From: Antedon mediterranea | Lineage: Eukaryota; Echinodermata; Crinoidea; Comatulida; Antedonidae | Assembly (NCBI RefSeq): GCF_964355755.1 | Contig: NC_092671.1 | Location: 17,271,501 to 17,335,500, forward strand | Direction: 5' to 3' | Length of the DNA stretch: 64,000 nt | Program-made: the position numbers and the translations under genes | Notes under the pieces: model-generated | Told to the model about the DNA's origin: nothing | The model's input: only the letters and a program-made list of their open reading frames with translations | Database searches by the model: none | Shown here: positions 25,501 through 37,400 of the stretch, piece by piece | Numbering within the stretch: position 1 is the first letter of the stretch | Layout of the letters: every line of letters starts with the position of its first letter

Positions 25501-28500
25501 CGTAATTGACTGTTGTAGATATTTAGACTAGAATTTGCTTTACTGCACCGCAAAGTGTAAAGCCAATGCATACTAAACTACTTATTGACTTGTATGGTAA
25601 TAATAATGTGGTATTGTAATATTTTGCAGTTTATAATGAGGAAGACCATGTATTCTACGTCCATCATGACTTGTTATTATCATCATTTCCGCTGTCATTG
25701 GAATGGATTCAAGGTAGCTCTTCAGGTATTGGAGTCCTGTAATTTCTTAACATACTGTATCATAAATGTATAGTATGGAATGCTATGGGCTTAATTATGA
25801 AGAGACTGGCACCTAAAGGTTGAGTATGGAATGCTATGGGCTTAGTCATGAGGAGACTGACACCTAAAGTATATAGTATGGAATGCTATGGGCTTATCAT
25901 GAAGAGAGTGACACCTAAAAAGTGTATAGTATGGAATGCTATGGGCTTAATCATGAGGTGACTGGCACATAAAGTGTATAGTATGGATTTCTATGGGCTA
26001 AATCATGAAGAGACTGGCACCTAAAGTGTATAGTATGGAAACATATGGGCTTAAAATTGAGGAGACATTTCATTAGAACTTGGTCATTGTCCCTTCGAAA
26101 TAACATAAAATTCCTCCCATCTCAGGTTCCATGCTAAGACCTCCCTCTTCCTCCACTCTACCGTTCTCCATTCACTCTTTCTCTCCTAAAATGTCAATAT
26201 TAACCCCTTTTCTGCCCTTCAGAATGATTTAAAATTGCATTCAATTGTAAACAATGGTATTATTTCTAGTATGTATTTATATTATATTGTCTATTAATAT
26301 GCAGATATTTGCCCTTGATGGCATCCGTAGCTAACAAAGATGTGGCGGAAACATTGTTATAAATAAATATTATTGTATTTTTATTTTATGTTTTTAGGAA
26401 ACATGATTGCAATTGGTAGTATGTCATCAGTGATTGAACTATGGGACTTAGACTTAATCGATGCAATAGAACCCTCCTTTATATTAGGGGAACCTCAATC
26501 AAAAAAGAAAAAGGCTAAAAAAGAGGTAAATAAAATACATTTTAAGTTTTTCATATTGTAAATAAAATGTTATTTTTAACATATAATTATATATAAAAAT
26601 ATAATTTGTAATTTTTTTTTTTTTGCTTTTTGTAGAAAAAGACTACAAAACCAAAAATCGGTCATTCTGGTGCAGTGTTAGATCTGGCGTCAAATCACAA
26701 TTTTAATCACATTCTGGCGAGTGCATCGACAGATGAGACTATTGCATTGTGGGATCTTGGTACTACACAAGTCGCATCTACTTTACGGCATCATAGCGAC
26801 AAAGTTCAAACTATTGATTGGCATGCGACTGATGGGCACACATTGTTGTCCGGAGGATTTGATAAGTGCGTATTATTAGACAATTCCTAATTTTGTTTGC
26901 AATAATTTAATTAATTTTTTTAGCCAAGCATAAAAACCTTTAGTTTTTTAAGTAAATAAATTGACAGTGAAAATTGAAACACCAGTGATTATTACATTTC
27001 TTGTAATGTTGCTATAAAGTTTGCGGTACACTACATATTTCTTAGTTCTGAAAAGAACGATTGAGTTTCTCAAACTAAATATATGTAGTATAACATATTG
27101 ATTTCACCATGCAAACCTTGCAACAATTTCTTGTAATGTTAATCTAAAAGATTAAGTTGAACGGGGCGCTACAGTATACTGCCATACAAACCTATGTCAT
27201 AGAGTATATGTGCATGCGATTGAAATCTGAAATTTTACCAAAAGCCTGCACCAAAATTTAATTGCTTTTTGTACAATTTATATAACATTTACGTTAGCGC
27301 TGTTTACCAGCTAGGCCTACAAAACTAATCCTAGCTAGGCTAGGCCTAGATAGTCCCAATAAGAAATTCAATGCAAGCTACTTAGGTAGTGCATTTTTTC
27401 TCTCTTTTTGTCATAAATTGTACATTTAAGACCAGGAATGACCTGGTTTAATTTTTTTAAACTAATTAAGTAATATATATGCATTATTTTTACAAAACTT
27501 CAACAATTTTAGGGAAAGTGTTTTTATTAAAACATCTCTGTCTGTTTAATTTATTTGTTGATCTTTTTTAATTTCAGAATAGTAAATTTATACGATTGTC
27601 GAGTTCCAGATGAATGTTCCAAGTCTTGGAATTTAAACGGTGAAATTGAGCGAGTTCTTTGGAATCCTTCAAATTCAAACACATTTTTAGTAAGTTTAAA
27701 TTGTACCCAATACACACGCCCGTATTCTTAAACCGGACTTTAGTCTTAGTTCGAAGTTCGACTTGGAAAAGTCGTAGTTCGAGCTATTACTTCAAATTCG
27801 ATTAAAAAATGAAGTAGTCGAAGTTTGCAGTTCGACTTAATGAAGTCGAGCTTTTAGTCGAGTTGCACACGTCTGGGTAACAAAGGCTATACATTGGCCA
27901 ATGACAAGAGAGTATTTGAGGAGCAGACGAAATTTTGCGCATTGATATCACTTTCCATTTCTTACAACACTTTTTACGCATCAGGACTATATACATGAAA
28001 AATAATTTTAATTGTTAATTATTAGAACAATATCAGTATTAATTTAACAGTGAAGTATATTTGATTAACAACAAATAAAATCTTAAAAATATATTTAGGA
28101 ACCATGGCGGTACGGTAACTTTATATTTTCTAGGCCCCCAACAAAGTATGATCGCCACGAACCACGAACTTCATAGCGTGACAAGAAAGCGCTAGGCCCC
28201 CTAAACATTCCATCGCGTGGTGAATTGCCGCATCTCCCATTGTCGCTATGGCGTGACGTAGCTCAAGTCGGACTTGCGCGAAGAAAATAATGTAATTTGT
28301 ATACAGTTGTAAATAAAGATGATTTTCATTATTATAATTTATACCAATGTATATTTAATTAAGCTAATATAAATATAGATATTTCATTCTTCAATATCTG
28401 GCCAATATAAAAACTCAATGACTGTTACGTTTTTTATAAACATCGTTTAAAAACCATTTAGTCGACCATTTAGTCTGCCCCCTCCAGGACTAAAAAAATC

Positions 28501-29697
28501 GATCAAAATCCGTCTCGATTTAGTCGAGGTTGGCCTGATTTAGTCGGTGATTTAGTTGAAGTTCGGTTTATGAATTAAAATGACGTCATTTTTTTAGTTT
28601 TAGCTCGAACTACGACTAAAGTCCGGTTTAAGAATACAGGCGACAGTATTGAGGCAGAAGAATAGTTAAGCTCTGTCTACACTATCAAACTAGTTTGAAA
28701 AAAAAAGTGTGATGTGCCAAATATGGTAGTGATATGACATCATCATGTCATATATGGGTACATCACATAAAGTTTGAAAGTGTAGATGGAGCTTTATGCA
28801 ATAAATAGAAAATAATTCAAATTACTTTCAACCTTTAAAATGCTTAAAAGTATTAAAGTTTTTCTTGCGATTAAAATACAATGTTTGAATTGATATTTGT
28901 AGGCAAGTACAGATGGTGGTTTTGTATATAGTCTTGATGTCAGGTTAGATAAACCTCTGTTCACACTACAAGCACATGAGAAAGCAGTCACAGGACTTGC
29001 ACTGTCAACTGAACCTCAACACTGTCTAACTACAGTATCAGCTGATCACTACGTTAAAGTATGGGACATAACAGTAAGTACAACAATGCGTTACTTGGTT
29101 CCCACTAGGACGCAACCAAGTGGACCAACGAAAAGCGACGGTTTAAATTAACCATCGATTGGTCAGATTACTAGGAACTATGCTTTTCACATTTTGCGGA
29201 TGAGAGAAAAAAATATGTAATGAGTGTTTATAATATAAATATATCTATATTATTTTCAGGATAATAAACCAGCGTTGGTTATCTCAAAAGATATGAAGAT
29301 GAATATAATCAACTGCATAGGTAGTAATCCAAATTCACCCACTGTATTGGCATTGGGAGGTGAAAATGATGGCGTTAGACTTCTTGACTTGCGCACATTA
29401 CCTGAAGGTAAAATGTCGTCTTTTTATTAAACACATCGATAACATTTATCCTACAGACTCTATTCAGCACTGCTGGTACATTGCTAGTTTAAAACATAAC
29501 CACATTGCTCTCCTTTTGTAGTGTATAAAAGGTTCAACATACAAGCAAACAAGAAACCTGTACCTGACATGTCAAACGATGCTGCAGAAAATAATGAAGA
29601 GGAAGAGATGATGCAAGAAAAATTTAAGAAAGTGAATAAATCAAATCTGAAGGATGGCAAGAAAAAGAAAAAGAAGAAAAAGGTTGCAAAATTTTAA
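19551..29697 (+). CDS. PWP1: Periodic tryptophan protein 1 homologue (WD40 protein), 11 coding exons, complete
   Basis: Nucleolar WD40 protein linked to rRNA transcription and ribosome biogenesis (family knowledge). Exons: 19551-19616, 19757-19964, 20373-20458, 20813-20912, 25630-25725, 26398-26525, 26636-26865, 27578-27689, 28903-29073, 29260-29407, 29522-29697. Phases join throughout to 506 residues plus stop; human PWP1 is about 501. The start [22 protein letters not shown] follows the family pattern; then an acidic segment, the conserved DPYMTLKD and [13 protein letters not shown] blocks, and WD repeats such as [24 protein letters not shown] and YVKVWDI. The tail is unusual in detail: it ends with about eight lysines and VAKF, a likely nuclear or nucleolar signal. 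The ATG directly follows an acceptor at 19546, so a noncoding leader exon is likely. Exon 5 was extended to 25725 because this restores the family's SSSGN-IAIG join. A candidate AATAAA lies at 30003-30008. Intron 4 contains a 4.5 kb minisatellite. Confidence 0.95.
20568..20720 (+). repeat. SINE-like fragment in PWP1 intron 3
   Basis: GTGGAGTAATGGCTATGAGC resembles an A-box region and is followed by GGGCAAAGAGCATGAGCAGT. No clear B box; weak call. Confidence 0.3.
21012..25468. repeat. 39-bp minisatellite, about 114 units, in PWP1 intron 4
   Basis: The unit contains CACTTGTTTGAGTCCTTAAG followed by TTGTCCCC and TTAATAGGGG or CTATTAGGGG. Because 39 bp is 13 codons, long open frames of [13 protein letters not shown]-like repeats appear on the plus strand, broken only where an extra C makes a 40-bp unit (near 21085, 21985, 22450, 22765, 23117 and 24990). 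Variants (PLNR, PLIR, PPIR, SYP, LGC) form higher-order patterns. The array lies wholly between PWP1 exons ending at 20912 and starting at 25630. Confidence 0.97.
25767..26065. repeat. Second minisatellite, about 52-bp unit, 5-6 copies, in PWP1 intron 5
   Basis: Degenerate tandem copies share TATAGTATGGAATGCTATGG, then GGCTTAATCATGAGGAGACT and GGCACCTAAAG. The array begins about 40 bp after the PWP1 exon ending at 25725 and decays at its right end. Confidence 0.85.
26090..26360 (+). repeat. Possible LINE 3' end in PWP1 intron 5
   Basis: A pyrimidine-rich segment is followed by CTTGATGGCATCCGTAGC and an ATAAATAAATATT tail, as in LINE 3' ends. No domain can be named; weak call. Confidence 0.3.
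27708..28651. mobile_element. Terminal-inverted-repeat element in PWP1 intron 8
   Basis: CAATAC...GTATTCTTAAACCGGACTTT at the left is matched by the complement AAAGTCCGGTTTAAGAATAC...GTATTG at the right, about 50 bp with few mismatches. The inner sequence has many TCGAACT/AGTTCGA motifs. No protein recognised. Confidence 0.75.
28679..28794. mobile_element. TA-flanked palindromic MITE (family A), copy 3
   Basis: AGCTCTGTCTACACTATC at the left and TGAAAGTGTAGATGGAGCTT at the right, TA on both sides. In a PWP1 intron, 110 bp before exon 9. Confidence 0.85.
29093..29180. repeat. Family C MITE fragment
   Basis: CTTGGTTCCCACTAGGACGC at the left matches the family C end; the right end is degraded to GATTACTAGGAAC. 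It lies 20 bp after PWP1 exon 9. A similar decayed copy starts at about 20470 (TTCCTGCTTGGACGC) and ends near 20575 (TTGCGTTGCGTAA). Confidence 0.5.
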
Positions 29698-30095
29698 AAT
29701 TGGGGAGTCTTCTTAATTGCTATTATATATATATATTACACATCTTTGAAACATAATTTAAAATGTCCATTATAGATTTCACAGGCAACATAGATGGTTG
29801 TACATGTTGTCTGTGATTGATTTTGAGACAGACAGCCAACTATTGATAGTAATTTCTGTGAACATGTTACCCATTTAAATGATAGATGTGTAGATCCTGC
29901 TAGTCATTTTGATTGCAGTATATAACAAAAGTAACGGAAATTAAAATTTTACACACAAAAATAGTTCTTGTCAATCATTGGTGATGTGTATTTTTATAGC
30001 ACAATAAAAAAAAAAATGGATCATTTCAAGATTAGAAAACAAAAACAAAGATTTCTGATGGAGAATGAAACATTTGATGTAAGTACTCTGTTTAT

Positions 30096-30215
30096 GATGT
30101 GTCCATATATGGACATGATGATGTCATATCACTACCATATTTGGGAATATCACTACCATATTTGGGTACATCGCACTTTTTCTGTCAAACTAATTTGATA
30201 GTGTAGACAGAGCTT
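30096..30215. mobile_element. Family A MITE, copy 4, left end missing
   Basis: The right end TTTGATAGTGTAGACAGAGC and the interior are present, but the left terminal repeat is absent, so the copy is truncated. Just downstream of PWP1. Confidence 0.75.
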
Positions 30216-31324
30216 TATACTATAGCTTATTAAAAAAAGAAATGTTACCCAAAAGAAATAATAGCTGAAAGAATAGGCATCACACCCTTGTTAATAATAA
30301 CTAAACACTGGGATTTGTACTTTTATAAACAAACATGTAAATTAAATAATAATCATTTATATTGAGGTAATTTTTAAAAATTAAAAGGAGCTTGCCTCCT
30401 GAAATTTGCTAAATAAATGAGTTTTTAAATTAATCTTAAGTTAATCCAAAGTGGGTGAATGTTTGAAAAAGGTCGGAGTTCGTTCCAAAAAGAGTAAACA
30501 AATATGGCAATGATTTGTCAGAGGAGTGAAGAAGAAATATAGCACAACCAAAAGATTTGAACAAAAAGAAGTATGCAATGGAAAGTAATTGAGTCCAAAA
30601 AGATTGGTTTCACAACTCTATTAACAGAAACTGATTTGCTTGTAATGTGTGTGTTTAGAATGATTACAATATTAGTGTCAGAATGTTTAGTAAGTTCTGA
30701 CTCATCCTGTCAATAATGTGTGCGCCAGTATCCTGGGGGGTACCCTCTACTCGTCTCCAAAGACGTACTGGGTTACCTTAGCTGATTCATATCTGCAATT
30801 CATTTTGTCACGCATCCATATTCTTCAAACAAATGCGATGAAATAAGTTTAGATAAAATAAAAATTGCCAATAACCCATCAATGATTGTTGTATCTTTGC
30901 GATAAGATGATAAAAAATAGTTGCGTCAACATCAAAGATAATTAGAAAACCAAGAATATAACACAAGGATGAAGTACTATGTCATTTTAAAGGTTACAAA
31001 GAAGTGTGCCATGCCTTGTCCAGTAGGATACTTTTAAATACATTTAAGGGAGAAAAAATCATGCAAAGGTCACTACAAGTGGGTCATTTTGAAGATGATC
31101 ATTTATGAATCATAGAAAGTACATTTTTAATTGTATAGGTGTATGTAATTTATGATTAAAATTATCATTTGTATGGTATTTTATTGTTTCTGGATTTTTT
31201 TTTCCATGACTGGTATTACAAATACATAGGTCTAGTTTTGCATTTAAGGTTTCCAGATGTTCCAAATTGTTATTATTTTTTTTAGGCATAACACTAAAGG
31301 ATTGTCAAACAAAAAATGAAGGAA

Positions 31325-31700
31325 GTCCCAGAGTTTATATATATGGCCATACTGCGTTGAAACACCAGTTTTCACCGAAGTTAAGCAACATTGGGCCAGT
31401 TGCGTTCTGGGAATCGTGTTCACATTCTGTACATACTGGAAAGTGAGTAATGATAATATCAGACTAGTAGGCATGTGTTCAAGCCTATCTCTACCATACT
31501 GATTGCATCCTTAGGCAAGACGTTTTACTCTCATTGCCTAATCCTTTGGATGGGATGTAAATTTAGTCCTGTGTGCATATAGTGCATGTTAAAGAACTAC
31601 ACTATTCAAAATAGTAGGGGATGGTCTCCCGGTGTGCTGATCTGGTAGGCGCTGAACTGCTGGCTGCCATGGATCCGTAGAGGACCTAATCCAAATTTCC
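31325..31700 (+). repeat. 5S rRNA-derived SINE (SINE3-like)
   Basis: ATGGCCATACTGCGTTGAAA near 31342 and CCGAAGTTAAGCAACATTGG near 31375 match the 5S rRNA 5' region and its internal pol III box. The rest of 5S is decayed and replaced by a SINE body with TTAGGCAAGACG and GATCCGTAGAGGACCTAATC. Not a functional 5S gene. Confidence 0.7.
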
Positions 31701-33367
31701 TCAGTTTCTAGTTAAACTTGAGAACCAGAATATATAATTTATTTCTCTAGTCTACTGAGGTTTAGTAATCATGGATGTAATTTTGCTAGGCAATTGGATG
31801 AAGTGAGGTAAATTCTACCCATTTTAAATGTCACCCTCGCTAAAAAGATCATCCACCCTTAATTTAAGTAACTAAATCCCAATTTAAGTAACTAAATCCC
31901 TATTTAATAAACATGATACATACTTAATTTAGTCAACTATAAACTGCAACTCAAAGGAAATGAATTGCTATTCTAGCAAGATGTCGTATACAGGATGAAG
32001 ATGTCACACTGTACATATCATTGCAATAAAAACAATAACCATCTCTAGCATTTGTAGATAACTTTATACACTTAGGTCTAACAGTAATAATTATTATCAG
32101 ACTGATTATGGGAGACATCTGACATTGTAAGCTTGAAATGCTTGTTAGCCAATGATAATGTGATAACCAACAAGATAGTGGGTAAGGCTGACAGTGTCGC
32201 AAATTCAAAATGTATTATTTAGAGATTGTCTATAGCATTTTGATATTGTAATTACAATTGTAATATTTGTTGTTATCTATGAACAAAGCAGACAAAAAAA
32301 CATGTATACATCAATAAGTTGAGGAAAAAGAAAATTTACAATATTTTTTTCATTACATAAAATTTAATATTTTGCATACAAACATGCTCGTTAGTTGGCA
32401 TACAAAGTAGTACATATATCTCAATTCTTAAAATATTGCTATTTAAATTAATAAAATTAATAAATTTGCCTATTAAAATAATTCTAAAATTTAATTTAAT
32501 TTAATCCAATAAAACCAAATTGATCATTATGCTTCAAATTAATTATCAATATCACTAATATTAATCTACCAAAGAAATTTGATAGTGTTTTGGAAAACAT
32601 TATAAATCGGTGGGGGGTTAAATGTGGCAATTATATATTAGAAAAATTTCGTATTACACCACATGTATTTAATATATTTATCAGTCGTTCAAGTAACCAT
32701 TGCACTTTCTCTTATCTACAATAACAAAAAATATTCTTTAAACTATTTACAGGTTTTCATGATACCAACTAATTTGCAATAGTCAATAGCTAATTGATGC
32801 ATAGGAATGTATATCATGATGCATATAAAGGTTTGTTTTTATTAAAGATAGACAAGCTCTCAAGAATATAAACAGTATTATGATCAAACAAGCAGTTTTA
32901 CTGCCGACTTAGTCCAAGTTCTAGAGTGTATTTCAACAAATCAATATTGGTAAAAAGATAAATATGTTGGAACATATATATGGCGTTTCATACGTATAAT
33001 ACTTGTGCTCAAAAACAAAAACCAAAACGCCGACTGGTTGAATAAGATAAAAAAGAAAACTTGTTAAATACAGACTTAGGGGAAGTCTACTGACTCTGAG
33101 AGACTCGACTTATTTGACTGTATCGCTTGTTTGTTTCCAGTTTTGAAATAGGTATATATACTTTACTAATAATATTGTTATTTTAGACTAGTTTGGACTA
33201 AATTATAAGTTATAAGTTAGTAGGCAAAGGATTAAACAAGCCTAACTGGGGCTAAATATGGCTCTGATTACAGCACCAGTAGAGTACCTCAAGCTTGTTA
33301 TTCAATGTTAAAGATAAAGCCTATTGGTGGCACCATTCAAATTAAGATTATTTTTTTTATTAATTAT

Positions 33368-33538
33368 ATGTTTTGCCCTACTCTGACGTAATTTGTACTT
33401 TATACTAAGTACATTTGAGAATACTTGCGAAAAAATTCGCAAGTAGTTCTCGGGTGGGACTACTTGCCAATTTGTTCGCAAGTATTCTCAAATGTACTTA
33501 GTATAAAGTACAAATTACGTCAGAGTAGGGCAAAACAT
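33368..33538. repeat. Perfect 64-bp-arm hairpin
   Basis: 33368-33431 and 33475-33538 are exact reverse complements over 64 bp, starting ATGTTTTGCCCTACTCTGAC and ending CTTGCGAA. The 43-nt loop contains a further stem, GCAAGTAGT (33439-33447) with ACTACTTGC (33459-33467), so almost all of the 171 bp can pair. Both flanks carry TAATTA, a possible target duplication. It lies between PWP1 and TMTC2. Confidence 0.9.
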
Positions 33539-34486
33539 CTAATTACTCAACTCCCTGACGAAAAATTACAATCCTGTTTTTTTATTAACTTACAGATAAT
33601 AACTCCAGTTCAGACATACACTATAATATCGTTATACAATCAAGGCTGGTAACTGCTTATCTGGCAGATGTGCTCTTTGTAATAAATGAGTAAATTATAA
33701 TGTTATATAAATGATTTATGAAAACTCCAGTAAACAATGGTGGATTTAGACCTAATTACTGTCAATGTTACTGGTGCCATGACTGGTTGTGGTCACTTCA
33801 CAATTGAAGATTTCACCAGTTATGTTATGTGCTTCAGTTATGTGGTTAGAATAATAACAAATAAATTGATAATTATCTAGCATTTACCCATCCTGCTAGT
33901 GGATTTTTTTTTTTAAAGTTTGAAGTCAATATTTTACTTCAAGATATACCTATTTTCTCATCTCATTACAAAACATGAGCTCTTTGTTGTGGGAGGTTCT
34001 ATGAAATAATATAATAATAATTTATGAAATTTTTTAACCATATTCGTGTATAGATTATAAAAACTGCAATTTTAAAAGAAATTCCTAGAACAAAGTTATT
34101 GAAAAATATTCCTTGCGTAATATATATCTTGATTGAGCAGTGCCCAATGGCTGACATTCCAGACATTTTCATATTTGTGTTTTTCATTATGTGATGTTAG
34201 CAGCTTGAGCACTCTTTTGGGTTTTTTTGTATATAATATGCATGTTTACTACAAGCATATTAAATAGCTTGCCTCACTTTTTTTAGAGTTTGTTTTATAT
34301 TATCATTTCAAAAATAAAAAGTGTCATGTGATTACAGTATTTGTTGGTAGCAACATGGAGAAATTCTTCATGGTAGCATAAATATAAAGTATGTGTAAAA
34401 AGCAGCTATATAACTTAGTATAATTAGGTAACCTACGGATTAAATTAAATATTCTGTAACCTAAACCTAACACCCCTCCACCTTCC

Positions 34487-37400
34487 TTATCTTCTACTGT
34501 TTACAGATGCGCTATCCTGTTGTCTGGCCAACAACTTTCGTAGTTTGCGTAGATTTTGCATAGTTATCTGGTCATCTGGTTTAAGTTGTAATGCCTTCAA
34601 ATACACTGATTCAGCTTCTTCTAGCTTTCCGTTGAGATGAAGAATAGCACCTAGGTTCATGTGACCATTTGAAGACTGTAAATAAGCATAAAACAATAAT
34701 AAATAAATAAAATTAAACATGAAATAATATTAAACGTGATATATGGAACTACAAAGTATCGTATCTATATTTAATCTTTAATCATTCATTCACTTCCATT
34801 TATTGTCATTTGCATATAAAATATACATAGAAATTATGTTTGTTTTGAGATATACAAGAACAGATAAATGAAAAACCAACAAAAACAATTACAAAGTGTC
34901 ACATCACTCTCGTACGGTATATAGCATTCAGTGCCTGAATGGCAGCAGGATAAAAGCTGTTACGAAATATGTACGAGAGATAATGGACCAGTAACATCTA
35001 CCGCTACATAACACCTCAAATACATTATGCATGTATAATGTATTTTAGTCCTTAAAATCATTACAAACTTTTTTAAGATAATGAGGGCAGTAGACTTTTT
35101 TTGAAATTCAAATTTGAAAGTCTGTAAATCAATATCTAACACAAATAATGAGAGCAATAAATCAAGTGCTTTCTCATTTTCCAATTTTTTTTTCAATTTT
35201 ACAACCATTGTGAATTTACTACTTTTCCAGTAGAGTCTATGCAAACCTAATACTATTACTAATTACAAATTTTCTCAACAAAAAGTTAATAGCAAATCCA
35301 CACATTATTATTATGGTAAAGCTCTGTCTACACTATGAAACTTTAAGTGGAATGTGATGTGCCCATATATGGACATGATGATGTCATATCACTACTATAT
35401 TTGGGAATATCACTACCATATTTGGGAACTTTTGTCAAACTAGTTTGATAATGTAGACAGTGCTTTACCGTGGCTTATGGAAATTGTTCAAAGAATATAA
35501 TTAGTATAATTTTTCAAAACATGCAGAGCAGACACTGATATTCAGCCGATCAAATTAACAACTACAGCATAATGTAAATTTTATCGACTGTTAATATTTT
35601 CTCATAACTTTCAGAATTACTAAAAAGAGAAAGAATAAAATAAATTAGTTTGGGCAATAATTTCAAACATTCAAAACAGATTAGGAATTTTATTGGCTGT
35701 TAAAGTTATTATTTTTTTATTGTAATAACTTTAATTGCTAATATTGTATGACCAGTGGTGTAACTATAATGTAAATTTTTGAATAAAAACATCATTAATT
35801 CTAAATATAAATTTAACATTTTTATTATCATTTTAATGACTAAAATTGTGAAATCATTAATAACTATTAACGTTTATATGATAGATATATCATATCTTTG
35901 TCAGGACTTGAACAATAATTTGAGAATTATAAGAATTATATCACATTTTAAAAATACTTCACTTTCAATGTGTATGTGTTCTGCTTAAATAGCAGGTTCA
36001 AATATTATAAGTTAAAAAGATTAAATATAATAGGATGAACTGCATGTTATAGTCGTTTTGTATGAGAATGATTTTATGAAACATACTAGGCCTACATATT
36101 GAAATGCAAAGTTAAATACTATATTTCTTTTTCACGAGCATTTCATTAGTGCCACTGCACCCCTGTTTTAAAAGCATATAAAAATAGAACATATATATAT
36201 ATCATATATATTTTAAACTCCATTTTTACTAATTTCATTAAAGATAAATTAAATTATTGAAAATTTTTTAATTTACAAAAATGTTTACACACATCCAACA
36301 AAGTCCTAAGTCTTGTATAGTTGTGGCTGATTTTGACGTAATGAAAATTCTACAGTATCACTACTCTTATTGGACATTTTCTGTGAATCAAATAGATGTT
36401 ACAACAGACACCTCTATTAAAGGGACACCTAAAATGTGTTCAACCGTATATCAAAACTTACAGTAGGTTTTATCTTGACAGCTATTTTATAGTATTTTTC
36501 TGCCTCAACGTTCAATCCTGCTTGTCTGTATGCATTGGCTAAGTTAAAAACAACTTCAAAATCTTCTGACACCATTGACATTGCCTTCTGGTAAAGTTCA
36601 ATAGCTTCCTGATAATGCTTCTGATCCATTAAAAATTGAGCTATGAATACAAAATAAAAACAGGCATAATGCGTGAGATTGGAGCAAATCATTTATAAAT
36701 AATAATAAATAATTTTCCTTTTGGACTTTTCAGTCTCTGGAAACTTCCGAAAGATTGCAAGCAAGTTAATTTCTTGGGGTTTAGGAAATTCTTTCTTCCG
36801 GAATAAAAATGTACTTTTTGAATTATTTTTATCTAAATCTAAAAACTAGCTTGGAATATAATTTTAGAACACTGATTAAAGCAACAAGCCACAAACATAG
36901 TACTACACACAAAGCACTAATGTCGTCAAAACAGGCAACTCTCCCAATACCAGACAACTTTGGGTTTTTGTTCGGTTTTCTAGGAGTTCTGAGAGTTCAA
37001 ATGTTTATTTAATGGATTAAAATTTGTCACCTGAAGAAAAGCCTAGTTTTTGGAGAGTTTCTGGTTTTTACAGAGCCCGATATCAACTATATACAAATAC
37101 CATTTTATTATAGTGCATTAACAGTGATTTAAACACTGACTATCCAAAGGGTACCACATAAAAATTTATAGATTAAACAATTACCAAAATGTTGGTATAC
37201 ACTTGGGTTTGTTGGATCCAATTCCACAGCATGGTTGAACATCTTCTGTGCTTCCAATGCACGATTCTGAAAAACAAATATTAAACAAAATATCAGTAAT
37301 CGTAAAAACGTCAATAAAATTATGTGTATTCTAAATTAAATATGATGAAATATTTTCCTGAATTGAATTTATAATCAACATGATATATTTAATCAATAAC

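Larger units (their letters stand above)
29698..34486. other. Gene-free region between convergent PWP1 and TMTC2
   Basis: Contains the family A MITE at 30096, a 5S-derived SINE at 31325, a short direct duplication of AATTTAAGTAACTAAATCCC near 31860-31890, and the perfect hairpin at 33368. PWP1 and TMTC2 3' untranslated regions must start at its two edges. I see no further gene. Confidence 0.6.

Noticed and set aside
31335-31430. Functional 5S rRNA gene
   Set aside because: Only the 5' half resembles 5S; the 3' half is diverged and runs into a SINE body.
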